Assembly: GCA_910584435.1 (NCBI GenBank) | Contig: CAJUAP010000030.1 | Span: 1-42,005, forward strand | Origin: an uncultured Acetatifactor sp. | Lineage (GTDB): Bacteria; Bacillota; Clostridia; Lachnospirales; Lachnospiraceae | Direction: 5' to 3' | DNA: 42,005 nucleotides | Shown: positions 24,640 through 32,995 of the stretch, in pieces | Layout of the letters: each line of letters opens with the position of its first letter | Position numbering within the stretch: the stretch's first letter is position 1 | Made by a program: the position numbers and the translations under genes | Notes under the pieces: model-generated | The model's database searches: none | Told to the model about the DNA's origin: nothing | The model's input: the letters and a program-made list of their open reading frames with translations, nothing else

Positions 24640-27600
24640 GTGAAGTGGAAAGAGAAAGCCGATCAGGCGCCTGAAACTGAGAAAAGCAATGTGATTGAGG
24701 CAGGAAGCAGAAGGCACAGTGCACCTGAGGCTGATGAGCAGAAGGGATCGGCCGCCGCTGCCATATATGCGGATTCAGTGAGTGAATTGAATTTTGCAGC
24801 TCTGCAGCAGAACCTCAATCACTGCCTGACGATTATTGATAATGAGGTCATGAAGGACTATGTTCCCTCCCTGTGCCGCTGTCCGGTGATTCCGCTGGAA
24901 GAGGCATCTCTGGAAGAACTGCAGCAGATTCAATTTTTCCGCATTTCCAAACTGGTTTATCAGGAAGATGAGTTTTCGGTGCACAAGCTGGCAACCATAT
25001 TTAATGCTTTATCAAATAAACCCTGTACGCTGGTATTGATGATACAAAGCGACGGGCAGAACAATGATTTCTATCTGGGGGTCCGTTCCAGAGATGTACG
25101 GCATTCAACAGGCACCATGAAACAGCTGCTGGAACAGAGCCTGCTGGGATTGTTTCCGGGAAGCGATACCGAAGGCTATTACAGTGAAGCTTTGCAGACG
25201 GACATGAAACGGCTTTGCACGGGCTGCGTGTCCAGTGTAACCTGTATTGCGGACTATAAACAGGATAAGGACTCTGTGGGCAATAAAGATTTCATCCAGG
25301 GACTGGAAAAGTTTGTCAACAGCATGCAGGGCAAGGCATTTACGGCAATCTGTATTGCAAACAATCTGGAACATCAGGATTTGACGGAGACAAGGAAGGA
25401 GTATGAACGTATTTATTCGATGATGTCTCCTTTTGCAAATATGCAGTACAATTATGCCCTGAACCAAAGTAAGGGTACATCAGACAGCGACACCAGGGGA
25501 AATGCCAGGTCGGTGAACGTGAACAGAACTGCCGGGGTGAATACTACAATAAACAATGCAATTGCCCAGACCCAGGGAAGCAGCGTGTCACGTACAAATA
25601 CCCTGACCAGCGGAAGCAATTTGTCCGTCGGGTCAGGGCAAAACCATACAATCAGTGCATCGGACGGCGTCAGTGACTCCGAGTCAACCACGAAAACCGT
25701 GGGGGTGCATGCAGGTGTGGGCACAGGTTTAAAAATCGGTAAAAAGCAACGTGGAATTAACATAAATGCGGGAATATCCGGCAGCGTATCCAGGGGCAGA
25801 ACCCATGGGACTTCGCATACGGATTCGGTGTCTGATTCCATCTCCAGAAATCTCACTTATGGGATCAATGCATCTCAGGCCGTGGGAGAGACCATTGGTG
25901 AAAACAAAAGCCTTACCCGGACACAATCCTATGGTTCAGGAACCCAGTACAGTGAAAGTGAAGGAAGCAGTTTTTCGGTCAATACCGCACACACTAAGGC
26001 ATTGAGCAATACGTTCGGCAGCTCTCAGGCGGTTACGCTGAATGTACAGAATAAAGCTTTGACGGATACGTTGGATCGGCTTGAAAAGCAGCTGAAACGT
26101 CTTGATGAATGTGAAAGCATCGGCATGTGGGATTTTGCAGCATATTTTCTGGGCGAAAGCGCCGCGGAAGCCGAAACTGCCGCCAGCATGTATCGCTCTC
26201 TTGTTTCCGGCAGTCAGAGCGGATTGGAAATTGCTGCGGTCAATACATGGACGGATGAGGAAGAGGTGAAGGAAATTTCCAGGTATGTTACCAATTTCCT
26301 GCATCCGGCATTTCTCTATCAGTTTGAGGAGAATCCAATCGGGCGTCAGACCATTGTTGACGCAACCGCGCTGGCAAGCACAAACGAGCTTGCGATTCAG
26401 CTGGGGCTTCCCAGAAAGTCGGTGAAGGGGCTTCCCGTGACAGAACATGCGGTGTTTGCACAGGAGGTTTTAAGACATTACGGGAAAGAGGATGAGAAGA
26501 AAACGATTGCCCTCGGCGTTGTCCATCATCTGGGCAGGGAAACGGAAACGGCGGTAGAACTGGATCTGGAGAGTTTGTCAATGCACACCTTCATTACCGG
26601 TTCTACGGGTGCGGGTAAGAGCAATACGGTGTATCAGATACTCTCTCAGCTCTTGAAAAATCATGTCAGGTTCCTTGTGATTGAGCCTGCCAAGGGGGAA
26701 TATAAGAATCTGTTCGGAGACAGGGAGGATGTGTCCGTTTACGGGACAAACCCTCTGCTGACGGAACTGCTCCGCATGAATCCCTTCAGCTTTCCGAAGG
26801 AAATCCATATCTATGAGCATTTGGACAGACTTGTGGAGATATTCAATGTATGCTGGCCTATGTATGCGGCAATGCCGGCTGTGTTGAAGGATGCCATGGA
26901 ACGGGCTTACATCAAGGCAGGATGGGATTTGAAGAAGTCCCGGAATAAATACTCGGATCAGCTGTTCCCCAATTTTATTGATGTCCTGGAACAGGTGGAC
27001 GAAGTGATGGAGCAGTCCCAGTACTCCAATGACAATAAAGGGGACTATAAAGGCGCTCTGTGTACCAGACTTCGTTCTCTTACCAATGGTATCAACGGTT
27101 TGGTATTTACTTCCGAAGAGCTTCCGCCCCAGGATTTATTTGACAAAAATGTGATTGTTGATCTGAGCCGCGTGGGATCGTCCGAGACGAAATCGCTGAT
27201 TATGGGTTTATTGGTGATGAAGCTGCAGGAATACAGAATTGCCTCCTGTACGGGAATGAATGTGCCGCTGAACCATGTAACTGTGCTGGAGGAAGCACAT
27301 AATCTTCTGAAGAGAACTTCTACCGAACAGACGGCGGAGGGGGCTAATCTGCAGGGGAAGTCTGTGGAAATGCTTACCGGTGCCATTGCGGAAATGCGTA
27401 CCTATGGGGAAGGCTTCATGATTGCGGACCAGTCGCCGGGATTGCTGGATATCTCCGTGATACGCAATACGAACACGAAGATTATTATGCGTCTGCCGGA
27501 ATATTCCGACAGGGAACTGGCGGGGCGTGCGGCAGGTCTGAAGGAGGAACAGATTGCAGAGCTGTCCAAATTAAACAAAGGCGTAGCTGCCGTGTATCAG

Positions 27601-28098
27601 AATGACTGGCTGGAAGCCGTACTCTGCAAGGTTGAGAAATACAGGGGCGAGGCGAAGACACTTGCCTTACCTCAGAAAGCGGAAATTGACAAAAGGGATG
27701 TCAAGGGCGAAATTATCAGCCGTATGATTGCAAAAGATATCTACCGCCTGATTGACCGGATTGATGATGCAGTGGTCTATACCAATATGCCTGTTGCCGC
27801 CAAATGTCTGTTGTTTGAGTATGTGAAGATCCCTGTGCCTCAGAGGTTTGATGCGGCTGCGGCAGTTGCATATGAACTGTTTTCTGCAGAGAGTGTATTT
27901 TCAGCGCCGGAAATGCGCAGCTTGGATTATGAACGGCAGAAGCGTTTTCTGATAGAACATCTTACGCCTTCTATTGCACCGCTTCCGGAAGACTGCAGTC
28001 GGATTATTCTGTATCTGGTTGCATATCAGAATGCGCAGAAGACAGGAAACCCTTCCGTCAGGGTATTTTTACATGAGCTCATGGAAGCGGAAGGTTAG
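24640..28098 (+). CDS. HerA/DUF87-type ATPase with Ser/Gly-rich insert
   Basis: A protein of 1152 aa. The N-terminal region (about 1-275) is unlike known domains. Residues of about 277-463 form a Ser/Thr/Gly/Asn-rich stretch with alternating small hydrophobic residues (for example TLTSGSNLSVGSGQ). The C-terminal half is a HerA/VirB4-like ATPase: Walker A TGSTGAGKSNTVYQIL near 652-667, LVIEPAKGEYKNLFG after it, Walker B VTVLEEAHNLL near 880-890, and RLPEYSDRELAGRAAGL. HerA-type hexamers move DNA or proteins and occur in several defence systems. The GTG at 24640 is chosen as start because GGGAGGT precedes it; an ATG at 24613 lies inside the upstream gene. It follows the unknown repeat protein by 7 nt. 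Confidence 0.8.
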   Translation: MKWKEKADQAPETEKSNVIEAGSRRHSAPEADEQKGSAAAAIYADSVSELNFAALQQNLNHCLTIIDNEVMKDYVPSLCRCPVIPLEEASLEELQQIQFFRISKLVYQEDEFSVHKLATIFNALSNKPCTLVLMIQSDGQNNDFYLGVRSRDVRHSTGTMKQLLEQSLLGLFPGSDTEGYYSEALQTDMKRLCTGCVSSVTCIADYKQDKDSVGNKDFIQGLEKFVNSMQGKAFTAICIANNLEHQDLTETRKEYERIYSMMSPFANMQYNYALNQSKGTSDSDTRGNARSVNVNRTAGVNTTINNAIAQTQGSSVSRTNTLTSGSNLSVGSGQNHTISASDGVSDSESTTKTVGVHAGVGTGLKIGKKQRGININAGISGSVSRGRTHGTSHTDSVSDSISRNLTYGINASQAVGETIGENKSLTRTQSYGSGTQYSESEGSSFSVNTAHTKALSNTFGSSQAVTLNVQNKALTDTLDRLEKQLKRLDECESIGMWDFAAYFLGESAAEAETAASMYRSLVSGSQSGLEIAAVNTWTDEEEVKEISRYVTNFLHPAFLYQFEENPIGRQTIVDATALASTNELAIQLGLPRKSVKGLPVTEHAVFAQEVLRHYGKEDEKKTIALGVVHHLGRETETAVELDLESLSMHTFITGSTGAGKSNTVYQILSQLLKNHVRFLVIEPAKGEYKNLFGDREDVSVYGTNPLLTELLRMNPFSFPKEIHIYEHLDRLVEIFNVCWPMYAAMPAVLKDAMERAYIKAGWDLKKSRNKYSDQLFPNFIDVLEQVDEVMEQSQYSNDNKGDYKGALCTRLRSLTNGINGLVFTSEELPPQDLFDKNVIVDLSRVGSSETKSLIMGLLVMKLQEYRIASCTGMNVPLNHVTVLEEAHNLLKRTSTEQTAEGANLQGKSVEMLTGAIAEMRTYGEGFMIADQSPGLLDISVIRNTNTKIIMRLPEYSDRELAGRAAGLKEEQIAELSKLNKGVAAVYQNDWLEAVLCKVEKYRGEAKTLALPQKAEIDKRDVKGEIISRMIAKDIYRLIDRIDDAVVYTNMPVAAKCLLFEYVKIPVPQRFDAAAAVAYELFSAESVFSAPEMRSLDYERQKRFLIEHLTPSIAPLPEDCSRIILYLVAYQNAQKTGNPSVRVFLHELMEAEG

Positions 28099-28181
28099 CA
28101 GAAAAATAACAGAAAGATAACAGAAAAATAGCAGAAAAATAACAGAAAGATAACAGAAAAATAGCAGAAAAATAACAGAAA
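28097..28181 (+). repeat. 33-bp tandem repeat built of 11-bp monomers
   Basis: AGCAGAAAAATAACAGAAAG plus ATAACAGAAAAAT starts at 28097, 28130 and 28163. Each unit is three related 11-mers of the type ATARCAGAAARA. The ATPase stop codon TAG (28096-28098) is within the first unit. The rest of the gap to 28363 holds no gene of normal size; an 18-codon frame at 28311-28367 overlaps the next start by ATGA and might couple translation. Confidence 0.8.
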
Positions 28182-28363
28182 TACAGTAAAAAGGGAACTG
28201 TTAAAGGCAGAAAATGAAAAATAAGTGATAGGGTATTTATCCGGACAGCATTGAGTTAAGGTTTGTCTGCGAAGCCGCCGGAAGTCTGTACGGGTACCTG
28301 AAGCAGGGGGATGGATATGGAACGGGAGAAAGACGGAATCGGAATAGAAAGGCAGATGATGAA

Positions 28364-29134
28364 ATGACGGGAGATTTTCAAAACAGATTTTTGTTTGTCG
28401 ATGGCGGGCTTTCGGAAATAGGAAAGGTGTCCGAAGCGCGAGGCGAAGGGGAAGCTCCGTCCCTGAATAACTTAAAATCCAGGCTTCAGGACATTCTGCC
28501 TGCAGAATCAGACAGAAGCATGGATCGTAAGACGGAAATGGCAGAGGAGGCGCCCTTTGGCAAAGAGCATCAGAATTTTGTTACGCTTGAAGACGGTACA
28601 GTTATAAAACTGCCTGGGACAGAAGCAGCCTCCGGTGTCCTGGGAGGTTCTGCAGAGAATTTATCCGGTGAAAGCATAGAGGATCAAAACCAGTCAGAGG
28701 GATTGTCAGAGGAAGAAAAAGAGCAGATAAAAAAAGAAACCGGCTGGTCGGATGAAATCATAGATGCAATCGGGTCTATGGAAGAATATGAAATATATAA
28801 AAATGCAGGATTGGTGGAAGCCGAAATTGATGGTAAAAAGTGTCTGATCCGAAATGACATTGATTGGAACCAGAAGGATGCAGAGGGACGGACAAACAGA
28901 GAAAGAGCCAGCCAGGGTTTACCGCCCTGTAACAAAGACGGAAAAACAATTGAGCTGCATCACATCGGACAGCACGCGGATAGTCCGCTGGCTGAACTGA
29001 CGCCGGAAGAGCATCGCGGGAAGGGAAATGACAGCATACTTCATGATAAGACCAGAGCTTCCGAAATTGACAGACAGGCGTTTGCCCGTGAAAGAAGCGA
29101 GCACTGGGAAGCAAGGGCCGGGCAGGAGAATTGA
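28364..29134 (+). CDS. LHH-type (HNH/Endo VII-like) nuclease toxin with shared N-terminal module
   Basis: A protein of 256 aa. Residues 32-46 (PSLNNLKSRLQDILP) and 73-84 (VTLEDGTVIKLP) match the protein at 17744. The C-terminal half is a polymorphic-toxin nuclease: GWSDEIIDAIGSMEEYEIY, DIDWNQKDAEGRTNRERASQ, the metal/catalytic LHHIGQ (198-203), SPLAELTPEEHRGKGND (E216 H217 and N222) and a final ERSEHWEARA helix. This is the LHH/HNH-Endo VII fold found at the end of many secreted toxins; it would cut DNA or RNA. There is no signal peptide or LXG domain, so export must depend on the N-terminal module or another machine. No immunity gene follows in the next 695 nt. Confidence 0.8.
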   Translation: MTGDFQNRFLFVDGGLSEIGKVSEARGEGEAPSLNNLKSRLQDILPAESDRSMDRKTEMAEEAPFGKEHQNFVTLEDGTVIKLPGTEAASGVLGGSAENLSGESIEDQNQSEGLSEEEKEQIKKETGWSDEIIDAIGSMEEYEIYKNAGLVEAEIDGKKCLIRNDIDWNQKDAEGRTNRERASQGLPPCNKDGKTIELHHIGQHADSPLAELTPEEHRGKGNDSILHDKTRASEIDRQAFARERSEHWEARAGQEN

Positions 29135-29282
29135 GAAATGTATGCGGTATTTCATAAAAGGAGCCAGTGCCGGGAAGCGGGAACCTGACAATAATATGCA
29201 CACGAAAGACTTAGGAGTACATTATAATTGTGAGGTTTGCATATGGCAGAAACGGGGACTTTTATAGTAAGATAAAGATAGC

Positions 29283-29335
29283 ATAAGCTTTGGCAATATA
29301 TGTTGGAGTCCTCTGCATATATTGCTGAAGCTTAT
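29283..29335. repeat. Long hairpin, 20-bp near-perfect stem
   Basis: ATAAGCTT-TG-GCAATATATG pairs with CATATATTGC-TG-AAGCTTAT around a 13-nt loop. Only the TG/TG step is unpaired. There is no T run beyond TTT, so it is not a clear terminator. Confidence 0.75.
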
Positions 29336-29368
29336 TTGTGCGTTGCGTGTATAAGCACATTTCCTGCG

Positions 29369-29405
29369 CTGTTCACTCGTCCCCGCCGCGAGGCGTTTTT
29401 ATGTG
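29369..29405. repeat. Dispersed GC-rich element, copy 2
   Basis: CTGTTCACTCGTCC then CCGCCGCGAGGCGTTTTTATGTG, the same as the element at 4032-4066 with a few changes, including the trailing T run. Confidence 0.45.
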
Positions 29406-29629
29406 TATTCTGCATGAAAATCCAAATTGCCAGAATGACGGCTTAGACAGTGGCTGTTCCCTTGCGGACAGCAGCACAAACAATTCATGAATGGATGCAA
29501 ATATTTCAGATGTATACTATAATAAAGAACAGGCGGAGACAAGCCGGAATGGCAGAATGTGCTTTTGGCAATCCTATGGACGGGAGCGGTGGAACAGATA
29601 AAACAGGGAGTCAGGAAACTGCAAGAAGC

Positions 29630-29689
29630 CACAAAGAGCCATAAAGAGCTGCAGAGAGCCGCAAGGAGCTGTAAAGAGCCGCAGACAGC
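29630..29689. repeat. 10-bp tandem repeat, six units
   Basis: Units read CACAAAGAGC, CATAAAGAGC, TGCAGAGAGC, CGCAAGGAGC, TGTAAAGAGC and CGCAGACAGC in strict 10-bp register. Confidence 0.8.
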
Positions 29690-29698
29690 ACTGGATTA

Positions 29699-29810
29699 GA
29701 ATATGAAATACAGAATGTGATATATAGAATATGAAGTACAGAATATGAAATATAGAATATGAAATACAGAATGTAATATATAGAATATGAAATACAGAAT
29801 ATGAAATATC
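29699..29810. repeat. 14-bp tandem repeat, eight units
   Basis: GAATATGAAATACA and variants (GAATGTGATATATA, GAATATGAAGTACA and so on) in exact 14-bp register, ending 13 nt before the GGAAGGAG ribosome binding site of the vWA gene. It is AT rich and lies in the leader or promoter area. Confidence 0.85.
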
Positions 29811-29829
29811 AGAGTGGAAGGAGAATGAT

Positions 29830-31110
29830 ATGTCTGATGAGGGTAAAATTTCATCACTTGCAGCGCAGGTTATGGGGCTTGCGCGGGATGATATTCTGAT
29901 ACATCTGAGATTTTTTGACAGGGCATTGTCGGAGCTTACCTGTAGAGAACGGCAGAAGACAGGATGTTTTGCCACGGATGGCAGCACATGCTTTTACGAT
30001 CCGGTTTATGTGCTGAAATGCTATCAGGAAAACCCTAAGTATGTCACCAGAGCATACCTTCACATGCTGCTGCACTGTATATTCTTCCATAGCTTTCAGT
30101 ATGACAGGCTGGACGCGGATAAGTGGGATCTGGCAGCGGATATTGCGGTGGAAAATGTGATTTTAGACCTGGGATTGGCGGGAGCGGCACTGGAAGAAGA
30201 TGAGGAGACGGCAGGAAAGCTGAAAATTCTGCAAGAGGATGCGGGGGCGCTTACTGCGGAACGGATTTACCGGTATTTCGTCAGAAATCCATTGACTGTC
30301 AGGGAAGAGAACGAGTGGAAGAGATTATGTGTAAGAGATGTGCATTCTCTGTGGAAACCGGCGGAGCAGTTGATTGTAACACAGGAGCAATGGGAGAAAA
30401 TCAGCCGGCGGGTAAAGGCGGAGTTGAAATCTTTTACGAAAGCCAGAGCAGACTCCGGAAGCCTGATAAAAAATCTGGAAGAAGCTACACGGGACAGGTA
30501 TGATTATGGCGAGATATTGCGCCGTTTCATGGTAATGGGTGAGGAGATAGGCGTAAACGATGATGAGTTTGATTATGTCTATTACACGTATGGACTGGAG
30601 CAATATGGAAATCTTCCGCTGATTGAACCTTTAGAATATAAGGAAAGCGTAAAGGTAAAAGAATTTGTCATTGCCATTGACACGTCGGCGTCCTGCCGGG
30701 GGGACATTGTCAGGGCCTTTTTAAATAAGACTTATTCGATTTTGATATCAGGCGAGAACTTTTTTCATAGGATGAATGTTCATGTCATTCAGTGCGATCA
30801 TCAAGTGCAGAGCGATACTAAGATTACCTGTCAGGAGGAATTTGATGCGTTTTTGAAGCATGGGAAGCTGACAGGATTTGGGGCAACGGATTTCAGACCG
30901 GTATTTTCCTATGTGGATGAGCTTTTGGCCCGGAAGGAATTTGAGAATTTGAAGGGATTGATTTATTTTACGGATGGATACGGCATTTATCCGGAGCGTA
31001 TGCCGGATTATCAGGTGATATTTGCGTTCCTGGGAGAGGACGAGAACCGCGCTGCTGTGCCGTCCTGGAGCATGAAAGTAGTGCTGGAGGAAGAGGAAAT
31101 GACATCCTGA
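29830..31110 (+). CDS. vWA-like protein (DUF2201 type) paired with a MoxR ATPase
   Basis: A protein of 426 aa. The N-terminal part resembles the degenerate metallopeptidase-like domain of DUF2201 proteins (RAYLHMLLHCIFFH near residues 74-87, with spaced His). The C-terminal vWA domain keeps its metal-ion-dependent adhesion site: IAIDTSAS near 281-288 (DxSxS), GATDFRP (Thr) and YFTDGYG (Asp). vWA/MoxR pairs act as chaperone-like complexes that remodel or load partner proteins, and are common in conflict loci. GGAAGGAGAATGAT precedes the ATG. The MoxR gene follows 83 nt later, the usual partner. Confidence 0.8.
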   Translation: MSDEGKISSLAAQVMGLARDDILIHLRFFDRALSELTCRERQKTGCFATDGSTCFYDPVYVLKCYQENPKYVTRAYLHMLLHCIFFHSFQYDRLDADKWDLAADIAVENVILDLGLAGAALEEDEETAGKLKILQEDAGALTAERIYRYFVRNPLTVREENEWKRLCVRDVHSLWKPAEQLIVTQEQWEKISRRVKAELKSFTKARADSGSLIKNLEEATRDRYDYGEILRRFMVMGEEIGVNDDEFDYVYYTYGLEQYGNLPLIEPLEYKESVKVKEFVIAIDTSASCRGDIVRAFLNKTYSILISGENFFHRMNVHVIQCDHQVQSDTKITCQEEFDAFLKHGKLTGFGATDFRPVFSYVDELLARKEFENLKGLIYFTDGYGIYPERMPDYQVIFAFLGEDENRAAVPSWSMKVVLEEEEMTS

Positions 31111-31193
31111 CAAGGGTGCCGGAAGAAGAAACAGCTGAATGGCCGCAAATATATTGGCTGTACAATAAAAACGGAAAGATTGAGGCGTATGGT

Positions 31194-32708
31194 ATGAATG
31201 TAAAACAGGCAAAGGAATATATTAAAAGTGCAGTGAAGCTGTATTTGAAAAAGGATGAATTCGGAGAGTACAGGATTCCGGTGGTGCGTCAGCGCCCGAT
31301 CTTCCTGCTGGGGGCGCCTGGAATCGGCAAGACGGCAATTATGGAACAAATTGCGCAGGAAATGGGGATTGCATTGGTTTCTTATTCCATGACGCATCAC
31401 ACCAGACAATCTGCATTGGGGCTGCCGTTTATCACCCAAAAGGATTATGGCGGAATTTCCTTTAGTGTATCGGAATATACCATGAGTGAGATCATTGCAT
31501 CCGTGTATGAGACCATGGAAGAGAGCGGATGGAAAGAGGGCATTTTGTTTCTGGATGAGATTAACTGTGTATCGGAAACGCTTGCGCCTGCCATGCTGCA
31601 ATTCCTGCAGTATAAGGTGTTTGGACGGCATCGGGTTCCGGAGGGGTGGATCATTGTGACGGCGGGGAACCCTCCGGAATATAATAAGTCCGTTCGTGAG
31701 TTTGATGTGGTTACGCTGGATCGTCTGAAAGTGTTGGAAGTGGAGCCTGATTATCTGGTTTGGAAGGAGTATGCGGCGGATAAGCATATTCATAATGCCA
31801 TTTTAAGTTATCTGGAATTAAAGAAAGAGCATTTTTACAGTATGGAGATGACCGTGAAAGGGCGCAGCTATGTGACTGCCAGGGGATGGGAGGATTTGTC
31901 AGAGATTCTGGCGCTTTATGAGGAAGAAGAGCTGCCGGTGGATGAGACTTTGGTGGGACAGTATCTGAGGAGCGACAAGATTGTAAAGGAGTTTACCGCG
32001 TACTATGATTTGTACCAGAAGTATAAGAGGGATTATCGAATTAACGATATCCTGGCAGGAACACCGTCAAAACAGGCTGTGGAAAAGGCCAGGAAAGCAG
32101 CATTTGATGAAAGGCTGTCTCTGCTGGGGATGCTGTTAGACAGGGTGCAGGCGGATATGAAAGAGGTAATGGAACAGGCAGCATTCCTGGGAGATCTGCG
32201 GCCGCTGCTGAAGGGGTTGGGCACATTGGCATCAGGAGATAATGCGGCGCCTGTGTCAGCGCAGATTGGAAAGCAGGCAGAAGGACGTAAAAAAGTGCTG
32301 GAAAAGCAGCAGACGGCCAATTCTCTTTCTGATAGAGACAGGAGAAAGCATCTGCAGGTCATTCGGTTTCTGGAAGAGTGCAACCGGGAGCTTTCTCTCC
32401 ATGGGGACAGTACGGGAGAGGCTGCTTATGCCCTGGTGAAAGAGAAGTACAATGGGCTGGTGGCTGGAATGAAAGAAGAAACGGGAAAAGTGCAGGCCAG
32501 GCTGCATGCATTGTTTGTTTTTGCAGAAGAGGCATTCGGCCAGGGGAATGAAATGCTGGTTCTGGTGACAGCGTTGACGGTGGACAGTGCTGGTTCGCAG
32601 TTTATTGCTGCTTTCGGGAGTGCGGATTACAGCAGGCACAGCCGGGAATTGATGCTTAGTGAGCGCAGGGATCATATTCAGGAGCAGATTGCAGAGCTGA
32701 AACTGTAG
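31194..32708 (+). CDS. MoxR-type AAA+ ATPase
   Basis: A protein of 504 aa. The AAA+ core lies near the N-terminus: Walker A LGAPGIGKTAIMEQI near residues 39-53, Walker B GILFLDEINCVSETLAPAML near 115-134, sensor-1 IIVTAGNPPEYN near 152-163 and an arginine segment LDRLKVLEVEPD. A C-terminal helical region of about 250 residues follows (charged, likely coiled coil). The start is set at ATG 31194 (MNVKQAKEYIKSAVK), where homologues begin in my experience; in-frame GTG at 31116 would add 26 residues of low similarity. It is the partner of the vWA protein upstream. Confidence 0.82.
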   Translation: MNVKQAKEYIKSAVKLYLKKDEFGEYRIPVVRQRPIFLLGAPGIGKTAIMEQIAQEMGIALVSYSMTHHTRQSALGLPFITQKDYGGISFSVSEYTMSEIIASVYETMEESGWKEGILFLDEINCVSETLAPAMLQFLQYKVFGRHRVPEGWIIVTAGNPPEYNKSVREFDVVTLDRLKVLEVEPDYLVWKEYAADKHIHNAILSYLELKKEHFYSMEMTVKGRSYVTARGWEDLSEILALYEEEELPVDETLVGQYLRSDKIVKEFTAYYDLYQKYKRDYRINDILAGTPSKQAVEKARKAAFDERLSLLGMLLDRVQADMKEVMEQAAFLGDLRPLLKGLGTLASGDNAAPVSAQIGKQAEGRKKVLEKQQTANSLSDRDRRKHLQVIRFLEECNRELSLHGDSTGEAAYALVKEKYNGLVAGMKEETGKVQARLHALFVFAEEAFGQGNEMLVLVTALTVDSAGSQFIAAFGSADYSRHSRELMLSERRDHIQEQIAELKL

Positions 32709-32754
32709 GAGCATGGCCTGGCTTCTATACTGCAGAACGCCAGGATTTACAGTG

Positions 32755-32868
32755 ATGCTTCCGGGAAAGTACTTGGCCGGCGGTCTGCAGTGGGGCTGCA
32801 TTGCAAATTTAATCGGTGCGCAGTTTGAAGACAGGACTGCCGTGAAGAGCTGGAGGAACAGATCGTGA
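32755..32868 (+). pseudogene. Possible gene scrap of 37 codons
   Basis: MLPGKYLAGGLQWGCIANLI followed by GAQFEDRTAVKSWRNRS reads like part of a real protein, but there is no ribosome binding site, no extension on either side and no family I recognise. It lies in the 287-nt gap between the MoxR gene and the leucine-rich-repeat gene, which otherwise shows nothing. Confidence 0.2.
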
Positions 32869-32995
32869 CAGGGACAGGGGGCGGATATTGGAGAAAACGG
32901 GAAGAAACAGTGGATATATCAGGCAGTGTGGAAATTGGCGTTGTCAGGTATTTGGCAGAATAAGGGTGAGGTAAGTGGAAAGGCATGGAGGACAC

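Larger units (their letters stand above)
29135..29829. other. Gene-free 695-nt region with repeats
   Basis: No coding frame here looks real. The region holds a long hairpin (29283-29335), a copy of the CTGTTC..GAGGCG element (29369-29405), a 10-bp tandem repeat (29630-29689) and a 14-bp tandem repeat (29699-29810). TGTATACTATAAT near 29510-29522 could be a -10 region for the vWA gene, but I see no good -35. Confidence 0.6.

Noticed and set aside
28097..28181. CRISPR-like array
   Set aside because: The units are directly adjacent without unique spacers; it is a plain tandem repeat. No cas gene is in the window.
29283..29335. Integron attC site
   Set aside because: The hairpin lacks the RYYYAAC / GTTRRRY core sites and there is no integrase gene nearby.
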